DNA from: Streptomyces purpureus
GTDB lineage: Bacteria; Actinomycetota; Actinomycetes; Streptomycetales; Streptomycetaceae
Length of the DNA: 64,000 nucleotides
Reading direction: 5' to 3'
NCBI RefSeq assembly: GCF_014648195.1
Contig: NZ_BMQQ01000020.1
Location: 1-64,000 of the forward strand
Shown here piece after piece: positions 8,592 through 17,277 of the stretch. The notes under the pieces were generated by a model, which was not told the origin of the DNA, did not search any database, and saw only the letters and a program-made list of their open reading frames with translations. The first letter of the stretch is position 1. Each line of letters starts with the position of its first letter. A program made the position numbers and the translations under genes.

Positions 8592-9913
8592 CGGGCGCCC
8601 GTACGGCGCGCCCCCGACGACAGACGGAAGGCGCGCCGGGCCGGGACCGGTACGTCGATCTCGGCGACCTCCTGCTCGGGGGCGCCCATCTGCGGCAGCA
8701 GTCCGCCCGCCGCGGCCGCCGTGCCGGCCGTCCCGGCCAGCACCGCCGCCGGGGCGCCGCCGCGGCGGCGGACCGAGCCGGGCACCAGCGGGCGGCCCGA
8801 GGTGTGCAGGGCGACCGCCGTCATCGGGACCGCGACGAGCAGCAGAGCCGCGGCCAGGACCGTACCCATGCCGGGGTAGCCGGCCGCCTCCGACAGGACA
8901 CTGCCGGTGACCGGCCCGCAGGCCACCCCCAGCGAGGACGCCGAGCCCACCCAGACCGCCCAGCGGCCGCGCGGGTCCAGGGAGGCCGCGAGGCCGATCA
9001 GGTACGACAGGACCACCGGGTAGAAGGTGTTCCAGAGGATCTCGCCGGTGGCGAAGGCGGCCAGGTTCCCGGCCCGGGAACTCAACGCCACACAGGCGGC
9101 GATGAGGACCGTGCCCGCGCCGATCGGCACCGCCCGGCCGAGGCGGGCGCCCAGCGCCCCGGCCGCCGTCACCCCGGCAAGACCGGCGCCCAGCGCCACC
9201 GCGAAGACCGCGCCGACCGTGACCTCCGACAGACCGGCCTGGGTCAGCCCGATCCGGCCGCTGACGCCCCACAGGGCGTTCTGCGCCAGGGCCCACAGCA
9301 GGATCGCGGCGGCGAGGACGGTGCCGGACCGCAGATGCGGCACGCGGCCCGTGGGGGCCGTCGCGGCCACGGCCCGGGACGGGCCGGGCAGCCGGCCGGT
9401 CACCGTCCACACCGCCGCCGCGACCAGTGCGATCGAGGCGAACGGCAGCGCGTGGCCGCCGCCGAGGCGCGGGATGGTCAGGTAGAGCGCGCCGGCCGTC
9501 GCCGACACCGACAGCAGCCCGAGCGCCGAGGCCCGGTGCGGATCGCGCTGGGCGGCGATCCCGGCCGCGGCGACCGCCGTCGCCGTACCGGAGCCGAAGC
9601 CGCCCACGGTCGCGCCCGCGACGACGAGGGGTACGTACGAGACCAGCGCGGCGCAGCCGTAGCCGGCGACGGCCAGGCCGAGACCGATCCGGGCCAGCCG
9701 GCGCGGCCCGTACCGCTCCACGCGCGCGGCGAGCGTGAAACCGGCGGCGGCCGAGGCGAGCAGCAGGGTCGAGCCCACCAGACCGGCCTGCGCGGGCGCG
9801 AGACCGAGCCCGGCGGAGAGCCGGCCGACGACGGTCGGCAGGAGATACGCGGCGAGATAGCCGGCGGTGAAAAGGGCGACGAGGGGCCACGGGGCGCGAC
9901 GGCGCGACGGCAT
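8555..9913 (-). CDS. MFS transporter
   Basis: A 452-residue polytopic membrane protein with about 12 hydrophobic helices, starting MPSRRRAPWPLVALF. The Gly-rich segments between helices 2-5 (for example GGFGSGTATAVAAAG) and the ARVERYGPRRLARIG loop are typical of the major facilitator superfamily. The C-terminus is a charged tail that overlaps the deaminase gene. A longer frame upstream would add a non-conserved stretch, so the ATG at 9913 is preferred. Substrate is unknown. Its promoter region is shared with the divergent PfkB kinase and contains a CRP-type palindrome. Confidence 0.8.
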   Translation of the reverse strand: MPSRRRAPWPLVALFTAGYLAAYLLPTVVGRLSAGLGLAPAQAGLVGSTLLLASAAAGFTLAARVERYGPRRLARIGLGLAVAGYGCAALVSYVPLVVAGATVGGFGSGTATAVAAAGIAAQRDPHRASALGLLSVSATAGALYLTIPRLGGGHALPFASIALVAAAVWTVTGRLPGPSRAVAATAPTGRVPHLRSGTVLAAAILLWALAQNALWGVSGRIGLTQAGLSEVTVGAVFAVALGAGLAGVTAAGALGARLGRAVPIGAGTVLIAACVALSSRAGNLAAFATGEILWNTFYPVVLSYLIGLAASLDPRGRWAVWVGSASSLGVACGPVTGSVLSEAAGYPGMGTVLAAALLLVAVPMTAVALHTSGRPLVPGSVRRRGGAPAAVLAGTAGTAAAAGGLLPQMGAPEQEVAEIDVPVPARRAFRLSSGARRTGARQSKAYASTSAR

Positions 9914-10055
9914 GGGCGTTCCAGTGCGGAAGAAGCTGAAATGGGGAGTGCCGTCACGCCCTTGGGGCGGAACGGAAAGGGAGAAGCGCCCGGTGTCGCA
10001 CGGGATCGCGGCCAATTTGTATCAAGTGTCCGAGGCGCCGGAGAAGGCAGTTCAA

Positions 10056-10071
10056 TGTGATCTGGGTCACA
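10056..10071. promoter_or_regulatory. CRP-type palindrome TGTGA-N6-TCACA
   Basis: A perfect 5-bp inverted repeat TGTGATCTGGGTCACA, identical in both half-sites to the consensus of the CRP/FNR family. It lies 143 bp upstream of the MFS start and 122 bp upstream of the kinase start, in the divergent promoter region. Streptomyces has a cAMP receptor protein binding GTG-N8-CAC-type sites, so it is a plausible Crp operator for one or both genes. Confidence 0.55.
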
Positions 10072-10192
10072 ATCGGTTTTGTCGCCTGTGCTGCCGGGTA
10101 GGCGCTGCAATTTGTCGCGTGGCGATACCCCGTTGACCCCGGCTCCCATCGGGCACACTGGCAAGATCCGACCCACGACCGGGGAGCCTGCC

Positions 10193-11320
10193 GTGACCAC
10201 AGTCAGAGGAGAGAAACCACAACGCACCACCGGAGTCGACCCGTTGCGCGCGTTGCGCGCCCCGGCCGACCCCGCCTGCGACGTCTTCCTCACCGGCACG
10301 GTCTTCCTCGACATCATCTTCACCGGCCTCGACAGCGCGCCCGTACGCGGCACCGAGTCCTGGGCCCGCGGCATGGGATCCAGCCCCGGCGGTGTCGCCA
10401 ACATGGCCACCGCGCTCGCCCGCATGGGGCTGCGCACCTCCCTCGCCGCCGCCTTCGGCGACGACCACTACGGCGAGTACTGCTGGGACGCCCTGGAACA
10501 GGGCGAGGGCATCGACCTGTCCCTGTCGCGCACCGTGCCCGGCTGGCACTCCCCGGTCACCGTCTCCATGGCGTACGAGGGCGAACGCACGATGGTCTCC
10601 CACGGCCACGACGCCCCACCGCTGGACGCCCCGCCCCTGGACGGCGCCCTGCCCGAATACCCGCCACGCGCGCGTGCCGCCGTCGCCTCGCTCGTGCCCG
10701 GCCGCAGCGAGGAGTGGGTCGCCGAGGCCGCCGGCGGCGGGGCCCGCATCTTCGCGGACGTCGGCTGGGACGAGAGCGGCCGCTGGGACCTGAGGGGCCT
10801 GGCCGACCTGGAGCACTGCGAGGCGTTCCTGCCCAACGCCCAGGAGGCGATGCGCTACACCCGCACCGACTGCCCCAGGGCCGCCGCCCGGGCCCTGGCC
10901 GACAAGGTGCGCTACGCCGTCGTCACCCTCGGCGCCGAAGGCGCCTACGCCGTCGACGGCGCCACCGGCGAGACCGCCGAGGTCCCCGCCATCGAGGTGG
11001 CCGCGCTCGACCCGACCGGCGCGGGCGACGTCTTCGTCGCCGGATTCGTCACCGGCACCCTCGCCCAGTGGCCGCTCGCCGACCGGCTCGCCTTCGGCGG
11101 GCTGATCGCGGCCCTGTCCGTCCAGGAGTTCGGCGGGTCACTCTCCGCGCCCGGCTGGAACGAGGTCGCCGCCTGGTGGCAGCAGGTCCGCAACCATCCC
11201 CGCCAGGACGCCGCCGCCTTGAGCCGCTACGCCTTCCTGGAGGGCCTGGTGCCGCCCCTGGCCGGGCCCGTACCGCTGCGCAGGGCCGTACCGACCATCG
11301 GCTTCCGCCGCTCGGCCTGA
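10193..11320 (+). CDS. PfkB-family carbohydrate kinase
   Basis: A 375-residue ribokinase-like sugar kinase. The N-terminal signature SSPGGVANMATALARMG binds the sugar, and the C-terminal DPTGAGDVFVAGFVTG holds the catalytic aspartate and anion hole. The GTG at 10193 is preceded by GGGGAG 6 nt upstream; the open frame extends upstream without a better start. Substrate is unclear (ribokinase, adenosine kinase and fructokinase subfamilies share these motifs). It is transcribed divergently from an MFS gene, with a CRP-type site between them, which suggests carbon-source control. Confidence 0.87.
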   Translation: MTTVRGEKPQRTTGVDPLRALRAPADPACDVFLTGTVFLDIIFTGLDSAPVRGTESWARGMGSSPGGVANMATALARMGLRTSLAAAFGDDHYGEYCWDALEQGEGIDLSLSRTVPGWHSPVTVSMAYEGERTMVSHGHDAPPLDAPPLDGALPEYPPRARAAVASLVPGRSEEWVAEAAGGGARIFADVGWDESGRWDLRGLADLEHCEAFLPNAQEAMRYTRTDCPRAAARALADKVRYAVVTLGAEGAYAVDGATGETAEVPAIEVAALDPTGAGDVFVAGFVTGTLAQWPLADRLAFGGLIAALSVQEFGGSLSAPGWNEVAAWWQQVRNHPRQDAAALSRYAFLEGLVPPLAGPVPLRRAVPTIGFRRSA

Positions 11321-11475
11321 CTGGGCCCCCCGCCTCGGCCCGGCCCGGGGCCGCGTATCCCGTCCCGGAAAAGCCCTCGGCCTTGTCAGTGGCACGTCGT
11401 ACGCTGGTACTCCAGAGGTTGTCGAGCGGCGAGAACCCTGCAACAGGAGGTATGCGCAGGCCACAGTGCCGGCCC

Positions 11476-13584
11476 ATGACTCAGACACCCACAGCCCAGA
11501 CCCCGGCGCCGGGAGAGGCGCGAGCCCACTTCACCGTCCCCGCCAAGCACCCCATGGTGACGGTCCTCGGCTCCGGCGACGCCCTGTTGCGCGTGATCGA
11601 GAAGGCGTTCCCGGGCGCCGACATCCACGTCCGCGGCAATCAGGTCAGCGCGGTCGGCGACCCGGGTGAAGTCGCGCTCATCCAACGCCTGTTCGACGAG
11701 ATGATGCTGGTGCTCCGCACCGGACAGCCGATGACGGAGGACGCAGTGGAACGCTCGATCGCCATGCTCAGGGCGAGCGAGACCGGAATCGGGGACGGCC
11801 CGGAGACCCCGGCCGAGGTGCTCACGCAGAACATCCTCTCCAGCCGTGGCCGCACGATCCGCCCCAAGACCCTCAACCAGAAGCGGTACGTCGACGCGAT
11901 CGACAAGCACACGATCGTCTTCGGCATCGGCCCCGCCGGCACGGGCAAGACCTACCTCGCCATGGCCAAGGCGGTCCAGGCCCTGCAGTCCAAGCAGGTC
12001 ACCCGGATCATCCTGACCCGGCCCGCCGTCGAGGCGGGCGAGCGGCTCGGCTTCCTGCCCGGCACGCTCTACGAGAAGATCGACCCCTACCTGCGGCCGC
12101 TGTACGACGCGCTGCACGACATGCTCGACCCCGACTCCATCCCCAAGCTGATGGCGAGCGGGACGATCGAGGTCGCGCCCCTGGCGTACATGAGGGGCCG
12201 CAGTCAGCCAGTCTTTACGAACGTTTTGACGCCGGACGGCTGGCGCCCCATCGGCGACCTCCAGGTCGGTGACCTGGTCATCGGTTCCAACGGAGAGCCC
12301 ACACCGGTCCTCGGTGTCTATCCGCAGGGCGAGAGGGACATCTACCGGGTCTCCGCCCAGGACGGCTCCTGGACCCTGTGCTGCGGCGAGCACCTGTGGA
12401 CGGTCAGGACGCGTGATGACGCGCGTCGTAACAAGCCGTGGCGGGTCCTGGAGACGCAGGAGATGATCGGCAACCTCCGCGCGGCCCACGCCCGCCGGTA
12501 CGAGCTGCCGCTGCTCACCGCGCCGGTCAGCCTCCCGGAGCGGGAGGTCCCCATGGACCCCTACGCGCTCGGACTGCTGCTGGGAGACGGTTGCCTGACA
12601 GGCTCCACCACCCCGGCGTTCTCGACCGAGGATCCCGAGCTGGCGGAGGCGCTGGAGGCGGCTCTGCCCGGAGTCGTCGCGCGAGCCAAGGGCGGACCCG
12701 ACTACGTCCTGAACCGCATCACGGAGGCGGGCGACGTGATCACGCTGGCGAATCCCGTCACTGCGATGCTGCGGCAGCTTGACCTGGTCGGCACCCGGTC
12801 GCACTCCAAGTTCGTCCCGGACGACTACCTGAACAACTCCGCCGACGTCCGTCTCGCGGTGCTCCAGGGCCTGCTGGACTCCGACGGCGGCCCGGTCACG
12901 CAGACCGACCGCACCTGCCGGATCCAGTACACGACCACTTCCATCGTCCTTCGCGACGACGTGATCGCCCTCGTCCGGTCCCTGGGCGGTGTCGCGTACA
13001 CCCGTCGCAGGACGGCGGAGGGGCGGACGCCCGGGCGGGCGGGTGGGCGCCCGGTCAATCACCGCTACGACGCCCACACGGTCGACATCCGCCTTCCGGA
13101 AGGTGTCGAGCCCTTCCGTCTCGCCCGCAAACGCGACGTGTACAGAGCGTCGGGGGGCGGCGGGCGTCCGATGCGGTTCATCGACTCCATCGAACCCGCG
13201 GGCCGGGAGGAAACCGTCTGTATCCAGGTCGCGGCCGAGGACTCGCTGTACGTCACGCAGGACTACCTGCTGACGCACAACACGCTCAACGACGCGTTCA
13301 TCATCCTCGACGAGGCGCAGAACACGAACCCCGAGCAGATGAAGATGTTCCTCACCCGCCTCGGCTTCGACTCGAAGATCGTCATCACCGGTGACGTCAC
13401 CCAGGTCGACCTCCCCGGCGGCACGAAGAGCGGTCTGCGCCAGGTCCGGGACATCCTCGACGGGGTACCCGACGTCCACTTCTCGCTGCTCACATCGCAG
13501 GATGTCGTCCGGCACAAGCTCGTCGGCCGTATCGTCGACGCGTACGAGCAGTACGACAGCCGCAACGGCTCCAACGGGAAGTAG
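11476..13584 (+). CDS. phoH: PhoH-like ATPase interrupted by an intein
   Basis: The 702-residue precursor contains a normal PhoH-like ATPase (342 residues) split by a 360-residue intein after APLAYMRGR. The N-extein has a KH-like domain (about 20-100) and Walker A GPAGTGKT at 152-159. The C-extein restarts with TLNDAFIILDEAQNT, the Walker B region. PhoH proteins are linked to RNA metabolism, and phoH-ybeY adjacency is conserved. Start choice is difficult: ATG 11452 sits only 1 nt after the AGGAGG at 11445-11450, and ATG 11476 is 25 nt away but matches the usual MTQTP start. Splicing is needed to rebuild the ATPase site. Confidence 0.93.
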   Translation: MTQTPTAQTPAPGEARAHFTVPAKHPMVTVLGSGDALLRVIEKAFPGADIHVRGNQVSAVGDPGEVALIQRLFDEMMLVLRTGQPMTEDAVERSIAMLRASETGIGDGPETPAEVLTQNILSSRGRTIRPKTLNQKRYVDAIDKHTIVFGIGPAGTGKTYLAMAKAVQALQSKQVTRIILTRPAVEAGERLGFLPGTLYEKIDPYLRPLYDALHDMLDPDSIPKLMASGTIEVAPLAYMRGRSQPVFTNVLTPDGWRPIGDLQVGDLVIGSNGEPTPVLGVYPQGERDIYRVSAQDGSWTLCCGEHLWTVRTRDDARRNKPWRVLETQEMIGNLRAAHARRYELPLLTAPVSLPEREVPMDPYALGLLLGDGCLTGSTTPAFSTEDPELAEALEAALPGVVARAKGGPDYVLNRITEAGDVITLANPVTAMLRQLDLVGTRSHSKFVPDDYLNNSADVRLAVLQGLLDSDGGPVTQTDRTCRIQYTTTSIVLRDDVIALVRSLGGVAYTRRRTAEGRTPGRAGGRPVNHRYDAHTVDIRLPEGVEPFRLARKRDVYRASGGGGRPMRFIDSIEPAGREETVCIQVAAEDSLYVTQDYLLTHNTLNDAFIILDEAQNTNPEQMKMFLTRLGFDSKIVITGDVTQVDLPGGTKSGLRQVRDILDGVPDVHFSLLTSQDVVRHKLVGRIVDAYEQYDSRNGSNGK
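12202..13281 (+). other. Intein with LAGLIDADG homing endonuclease (in PhoH)
   Basis: An in-frame element of exactly 360 codons, residues 243-602 of the precursor. The N-terminal splicing block is SQPVFTNVLTPDGW with serine as residue 1. Block B is WTLCCGEHLWTV with the conserved histidine but cysteine where threonine is usual. The C-terminal block is YVTQDYLLTHN followed by extein Thr+1, giving the His-Asn needed for cyclisation. Two dodecapeptide motifs, YALGLLLGDGCL and VLQGLLDSDGG, each keep the acidic residue expected of an active endonuclease. Base composition is close to the host, so it is not obviously a very recent arrival. Confidence 0.93.
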
Positions 13585-13596
13585 TCCAAGAGCACC

Positions 13597-14094
13597 ATGT
13601 CGATCGACGTCAACAACGAGTCCGGAACCGAGGTCGACGAGCAGGCGATCCTCGACATCGCCCGCTACGCGCTCACCCGGATGCGCATCCACCCGCTCTC
13701 CGAGCTCTCGGTGATCGTCGTGGACGCCGGCGCCATGGAGCAGCTGCACATCCAGTGGATGGACCTGCCGGGCCCCACCGACGTCATGTCCTTCCCCATG
13801 GATGAGCTGCGCCCGCCGTCCAAGGACGACGAGGAGCCCCCGCAGGGCCTCCTCGGCGACATCGTGCTCTGCCCCGAGGTCGCCAAGAAGCAGGGCGAGG
13901 ACGCAGCCACGCAGCACTCCATGGACGAGGAGCTCCAGCTCCTCACCGTCCATGGAGTGCTGCACCTGCTCGGCTACGACCACGAGGAGCCCGACGAGAA
14001 GGTCGAGATGTTCGGCCTCCAGGCGGCCATCGTGGACGGCTGGCGTGCGGAGAAGGGCCTCACCGGCCCCTCCCCGGCGCCGACCGTCTCCTGA
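13597..14094 (+). CDS. ybeY: Endoribonuclease YbeY (16S rRNA maturation)
   Basis: A 165-residue single-domain zinc endoribonuclease for 16S rRNA 3'-end maturation and ribosome quality control. The signature H-x3-H-x5-H appears as HGVLHLLGYDH near residue 118. The preceding LGDIVLCPEVA and DVMSFPMDE segments are also family hallmarks. It begins 12 bp after phoH, and the same order phoH-ybeY-CBS protein-era is widespread in bacteria. Length is normal. Confidence 0.95.
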   Translation: MSIDVNNESGTEVDEQAILDIARYALTRMRIHPLSELSVIVVDAGAMEQLHIQWMDLPGPTDVMSFPMDELRPPSKDDEEPPQGLLGDIVLCPEVAKKQGEDAATQHSMDEELQLLTVHGVLHLLGYDHEEPDEKVEMFGLQAAIVDGWRAEKGLTGPSPAPTVS

Positions 14095-14101
14095 GCCCGG
14101 C

Positions 14102-15397
14102 ATGAGCGTCCAGCTGATCGCCGGAGCCGTCGCCCTCGTCGTCGTGGCCTGGCTTGCCGCCTGCGCCGAGGCGGGCGTCGCCCGTATCTCCAGCTTCCGC
14201 GCCGCCGAGGCCGTACGGTCCGGGCGGCGCGGCGCCGACAAGCTCGCCCAGATCGCCGCCGACCCCACCCGCTACCTCAACGTCGCCCTGCTCGTGCGGG
14301 TCGCCTGCGAGATGGCCGCCGGGGTCCTCGTCACCTACGCCTGCCTCCAGGAGTTCTCCCGCACCTGGCAGGCGCTGACCGTCGCCATCGCCGTGATGGT
14401 CCTCGTCAGCTATGTCGCCGTCGGCGTCTCACCGCGCACCATCGGCCGCCAGCACCCGCTGAACACCGCCACCGCCGCCGCGTACGTCCTGCTGCCGCTC
14501 GACCGCGTCATGGGCCCCGTCCCGCAGCTGCTGATCCTCATCGGCAACGCCCTCACCCCCGGCAAGGGCTTCCGCAAGGGCCCCTTCGCCTCCGAGGCCG
14601 AGCTGCGCGCCATGGTCGACCTGGCCGAGCAGGAATCGCTGATCGAGGACGACGAGCGGCGCATGGTCCACTCCGTCTTCGAGCTCGGCGACACCCTCGT
14701 CCGCGAGGTGATGGTCCCGCGCACGGACCTCGTCTGCATCGAGCGGTACAAGACCATCCGCCAGGCCCTCACCCTCGCCCTGCGCTCCGGCTTCTCCCGG
14801 ATCCCCGTGACCGGCGAGAACGAGGACGACATCGTCGGCGTCGTCTACCTCAAGGACCTGGCCCGCAGGACCCACATCAACCGCGAGGCCGAGTCCGACC
14901 TGGTCTCCACGGCGATGCGCCCGGCCGCGTTCGTCCCCGACACCAAGAACGCCGGTGACCTGCTGCGAGAGATGCAGCAGCAGCGCAATCACGTGGCCGT
15001 GGTCATCGACGAATACGGCGGCACCGCCGGCATCGTCACCATCGAGGACATCCTGGAGGAGATCGTCGGCGAGATCACCGACGAGTACGACCGGGAGATC
15101 CCGCCGGTCCAGGAGCTCGGCGACGACCGCTTCCGGGTCACCGCCCGCCTCGACATCGGCGACCTCGGCGAGCTCTTCGGCTTCGACGAGTACGACGACG
15201 AGGACGTGGAGACGGTCGGCGGCCTCCTCGCCAAGGCGCTGGGCCGCGTCCCCATCGCGGGCGCCACCGCCCGCGTCGAACTGCCCGACGGGCGCCGGCT
15301 GCGGCTGACCGCCGAGTCCCCCGCCGGCCGCCGCAACAAGATCGTCACCGTGCTCGTGGAACCGGAGATCGTCGAACCGGAGGGTGAACCGTCATGA
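14102..15397 (+). CDS. CBS-pair transporter-associated membrane protein (CorC/HlyC family)
   Basis: A 431-residue membrane protein: an N-terminal CNNM/DUF21-type region with about three or four hydrophobic helices (residues 1-150), two CBS domains (about 195-320, including VMVPRTDLV and FSRIPVTGENEDDIVGVVYL) and a C-terminal CorC_HlyC domain (about 345-425). Family members are implicated in Mg2+/Co2+ homeostasis; adenylate or Mg-ATP binding by the CBS pair is typical. The start MSVQLIAGAVALVVVAW lies 7 bp after ybeY. The stop overlaps the next ATG by four bases. Confidence 0.9.
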   Translation: MSVQLIAGAVALVVVAWLAACAEAGVARISSFRAAEAVRSGRRGADKLAQIAADPTRYLNVALLVRVACEMAAGVLVTYACLQEFSRTWQALTVAIAVMVLVSYVAVGVSPRTIGRQHPLNTATAAAYVLLPLDRVMGPVPQLLILIGNALTPGKGFRKGPFASEAELRAMVDLAEQESLIEDDERRMVHSVFELGDTLVREVMVPRTDLVCIERYKTIRQALTLALRSGFSRIPVTGENEDDIVGVVYLKDLARRTHINREAESDLVSTAMRPAAFVPDTKNAGDLLREMQQQRNHVAVVIDEYGGTAGIVTIEDILEEIVGEITDEYDREIPPVQELGDDRFRVTARLDIGDLGELFGFDEYDDEDVETVGGLLAKALGRVPIAGATARVELPDGRRLRLTAESPAGRRNKIVTVLVEPEIVEPEGEPS

Positions 15398-15747
15398 AGG
15401 CGCAGCAGCTGCGGGCGTTCTGCCTGGACTTCAACGGCGCGACCGAGGAGTTTCCGTTCGGCCCCGAGACCTCCGTCTTCAAGGTCGCCGGAAAGATGTT
15501 CGCCCTCGCCGCCCTGGACGCCCGCCCGCTGACCGCCAACCTGAAGTGCGAGCCGGAGAACGCCGTACGGCTGCGCGAGGAGTACCCCGCGATCACCCCC
15601 GGCTACCACATGAACAAGCGCCACTGGAACACCGTGGTCGTGGGGGAGCTCCCGGACCGGATGGTCCGGGAGCTCGTCGAGGACTCGTACGACCTGGTCG
15701 TCGCGGGCCTCCCCAAGGCGGAGCGGCTCCGCCTCGACCGGCCCTGA
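15394..15747 (+). CDS. MmcQ/YjbR family protein
   Basis: A 117-residue protein with the MmcQ/YjbR fold, a double-wing DNA-binding-like domain. Recognisable features are the F-x-FGPE-x-x-VFKVAGKMFAL core, LKCEPE, and the PGYHMNKRHWNTV segment. Molecular function is not established for the family. It is translationally coupled to the CBS protein through an ATGA overlap, so it belongs to the phoH operon. The convergent MFS gene ends 5 bp downstream. Confidence 0.88.
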   Translation: MKAQQLRAFCLDFNGATEEFPFGPETSVFKVAGKMFALAALDARPLTANLKCEPENAVRLREEYPAITPGYHMNKRHWNTVVVGELPDRMVRELVEDSYDLVVAGLPKAERLRLDRP

Positions 15748-15752
15748 CGGCA

Positions 15753-17186
15753 TCATCCCCGCGCCCGCCGCAGCCCCACCGCGACCAGCAGCGCCGCACC
15801 CAGCACGATCGCCGTGTCCAGGACCAACACCGTCCGCACGCCGGTGAACAGATCGCCCTGGGTCGTGGCGAGGACACCCAGCAGGGGAATGCCGACCGTG
15901 AGGCCGACCTGCTGGGTCGTGGTCACCAGACCCGTCGCGAGTCCCTGCTCCTCGTCCGGGACGCCCGAGGTCACCGTCAGGCCGTAGCTGATGATCGCGC
16001 CCAGGTGGCACATGCTCGCCAGGGAGACGGCCACGGTCGCCAGCACCACGTCGGCCCCGCTGCCGAGACCCAGCAGCGCACCCGTGAGCACGCCCTGCCC
16101 CAGCAGCGATCCGACCAGCGTCTTCCGCGCGCCGAACCGGCCGATCACCCTCGGCGCGAACATGCCCGCCACCACTGACATCACGCCCTGGATCCCGAAG
16201 ATCAGGCCCGTGCCGAAGGGGGAAAGACCCAGCGTCTCCTGGAGGTGGAGCGTCAGCACGAAGACGACCGTGGACATCATCGAGAAGGTGACGAGGCCGC
16301 CCAGGTTGCCGAAGGCCACCGTGCCCCGCCGCAGCATCGGCAGCTTGACCAGCGGCGCCGCGTGCCGGGACTCGACGACCACGAACCCGACCAGCAGCAC
16401 AAGCCCCACGGCCAGCGTCACCAGCACGTCCGTACGGCCGAAGCCGCGCTCGGCCGCCGTGGACAGGGCGTAGATCACCGCGAGCAGACCACCGGTGACG
16501 GTCACCGCCCCGGGTACGTCCAGGCGCGGCCGCTCCGGCGTACGGGACTCGGGCAGCAGCCCCGGCGCCAGCGGCAGCACGACCAGCGTGAACAGCGCGA
16601 GCAGCCCCATCGTGGAGCGCCAGCCGAGGGTGTCGGTCATGACCCCGCCCAGCAGCATGCCGACGGTGAAACCGAGCGAGAGCAGCGTGCCGGAGATACC
16701 GAGCGCCCGGTCCCGCAGCGGCCCCTCGGGGAACGTGGTGGTCAGCAGGGACATCCCGGTCGGCACGATCGCCGCCGCGCCGACGCCCTGCAGCGCCCGC
16801 CCGGTCAGGAACGACGCCGGATCCCAGGCGAACGTGGCCAGCAGCGACGCCGCCCCGAAGACCGCGAGCCCGCCGAGGAACAGCTTCTTACGCCCGAACA
16901 GGTCGCCGATCCGGCCGAACAGCAGCAGGAAACCGCCGGACGGCAGCGCGAACGCGGTCACCGCCCACTGCAACGCGGAGTGGCTGAGCCCCAGGTCGGC
17001 GCCGAGGACAGGCAGCGCCACGTTCAGTACGGAGAAGTCCAGCGAGACCATGAACTGCGCCGCGCACAGCACGAAGAGGATGAGCCGGGCGCGGCCGGTG
17101 ATCTTGTCCGGCTCGGGCAGGCCCGTGCCGGAGACCGCGGCGGCCGTACCCGCGGGCGTGGGGGTGGTGGAGGTGTCAAGTGCCAT
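15753..17186 (-). CDS. DHA2-type MFS drug exporter (EmrB/QacA-like)
   Basis: A 477-residue protein with about 14 membrane helices, the DHA2 drug:H+ antiporter layout. The first helix region ends in MVSLDFSVLNVALP, motif A appears as GRIGDLFGRKKLFLGGL, and a GRALQGVGAAAIVPTGMSLL segment corresponds to motif C. The ATG at 17186 follows GGAGGGTGAGGG on the coding strand. It is divergent from the HTH regulator across 91 bp, so that regulator probably controls it. Substrate is not determinable from sequence. The pair sits inside an otherwise conserved phoH-era gene group and looks inserted. Confidence 0.88.
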   Translation of the reverse strand: MALDTSTTPTPAGTAAAVSGTGLPEPDKITGRARLILFVLCAAQFMVSLDFSVLNVALPVLGADLGLSHSALQWAVTAFALPSGGFLLLFGRIGDLFGRKKLFLGGLAVFGAASLLATFAWDPASFLTGRALQGVGAAAIVPTGMSLLTTTFPEGPLRDRALGISGTLLSLGFTVGMLLGGVMTDTLGWRSTMGLLALFTLVVLPLAPGLLPESRTPERPRLDVPGAVTVTGGLLAVIYALSTAAERGFGRTDVLVTLAVGLVLLVGFVVVESRHAAPLVKLPMLRRGTVAFGNLGGLVTFSMMSTVVFVLTLHLQETLGLSPFGTGLIFGIQGVMSVVAGMFAPRVIGRFGARKTLVGSLLGQGVLTGALLGLGSGADVVLATVAVSLASMCHLGAIISYGLTVTSGVPDEEQGLATGLVTTTQQVGLTVGIPLLGVLATTQGDLFTGVRTVLVLDTAIVLGAALLVAVGLRRARG

Positions 17187-17277
17187 GCCCTCACCCTCCG
17201 GTGGCGGGAACAACCGTGGGGAGCGGGAACTTATCCTGTTGGTCGCACCACCAGGCAGCCGACAGGGGGAGGAACAC

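Noticed and set aside
6570..9890. A 1106-codon open frame on the minus strand across the HIT, RNase Z and deaminase genes
   Set aside because: It is Arg/Gly/Pro-rich antisense of clear genes and reflects the high GC third-position bias, not coding.
11452..11475. phoH starting at ATG 11452
   Set aside because: The AGGAGG ends only one base before this ATG, too close for normal initiation; kept as an alternative only.
11386..14268. A 960-codon minus-strand open frame opposite phoH
   Set aside because: It mirrors phoH, its intein and ybeY with no domain of its own.
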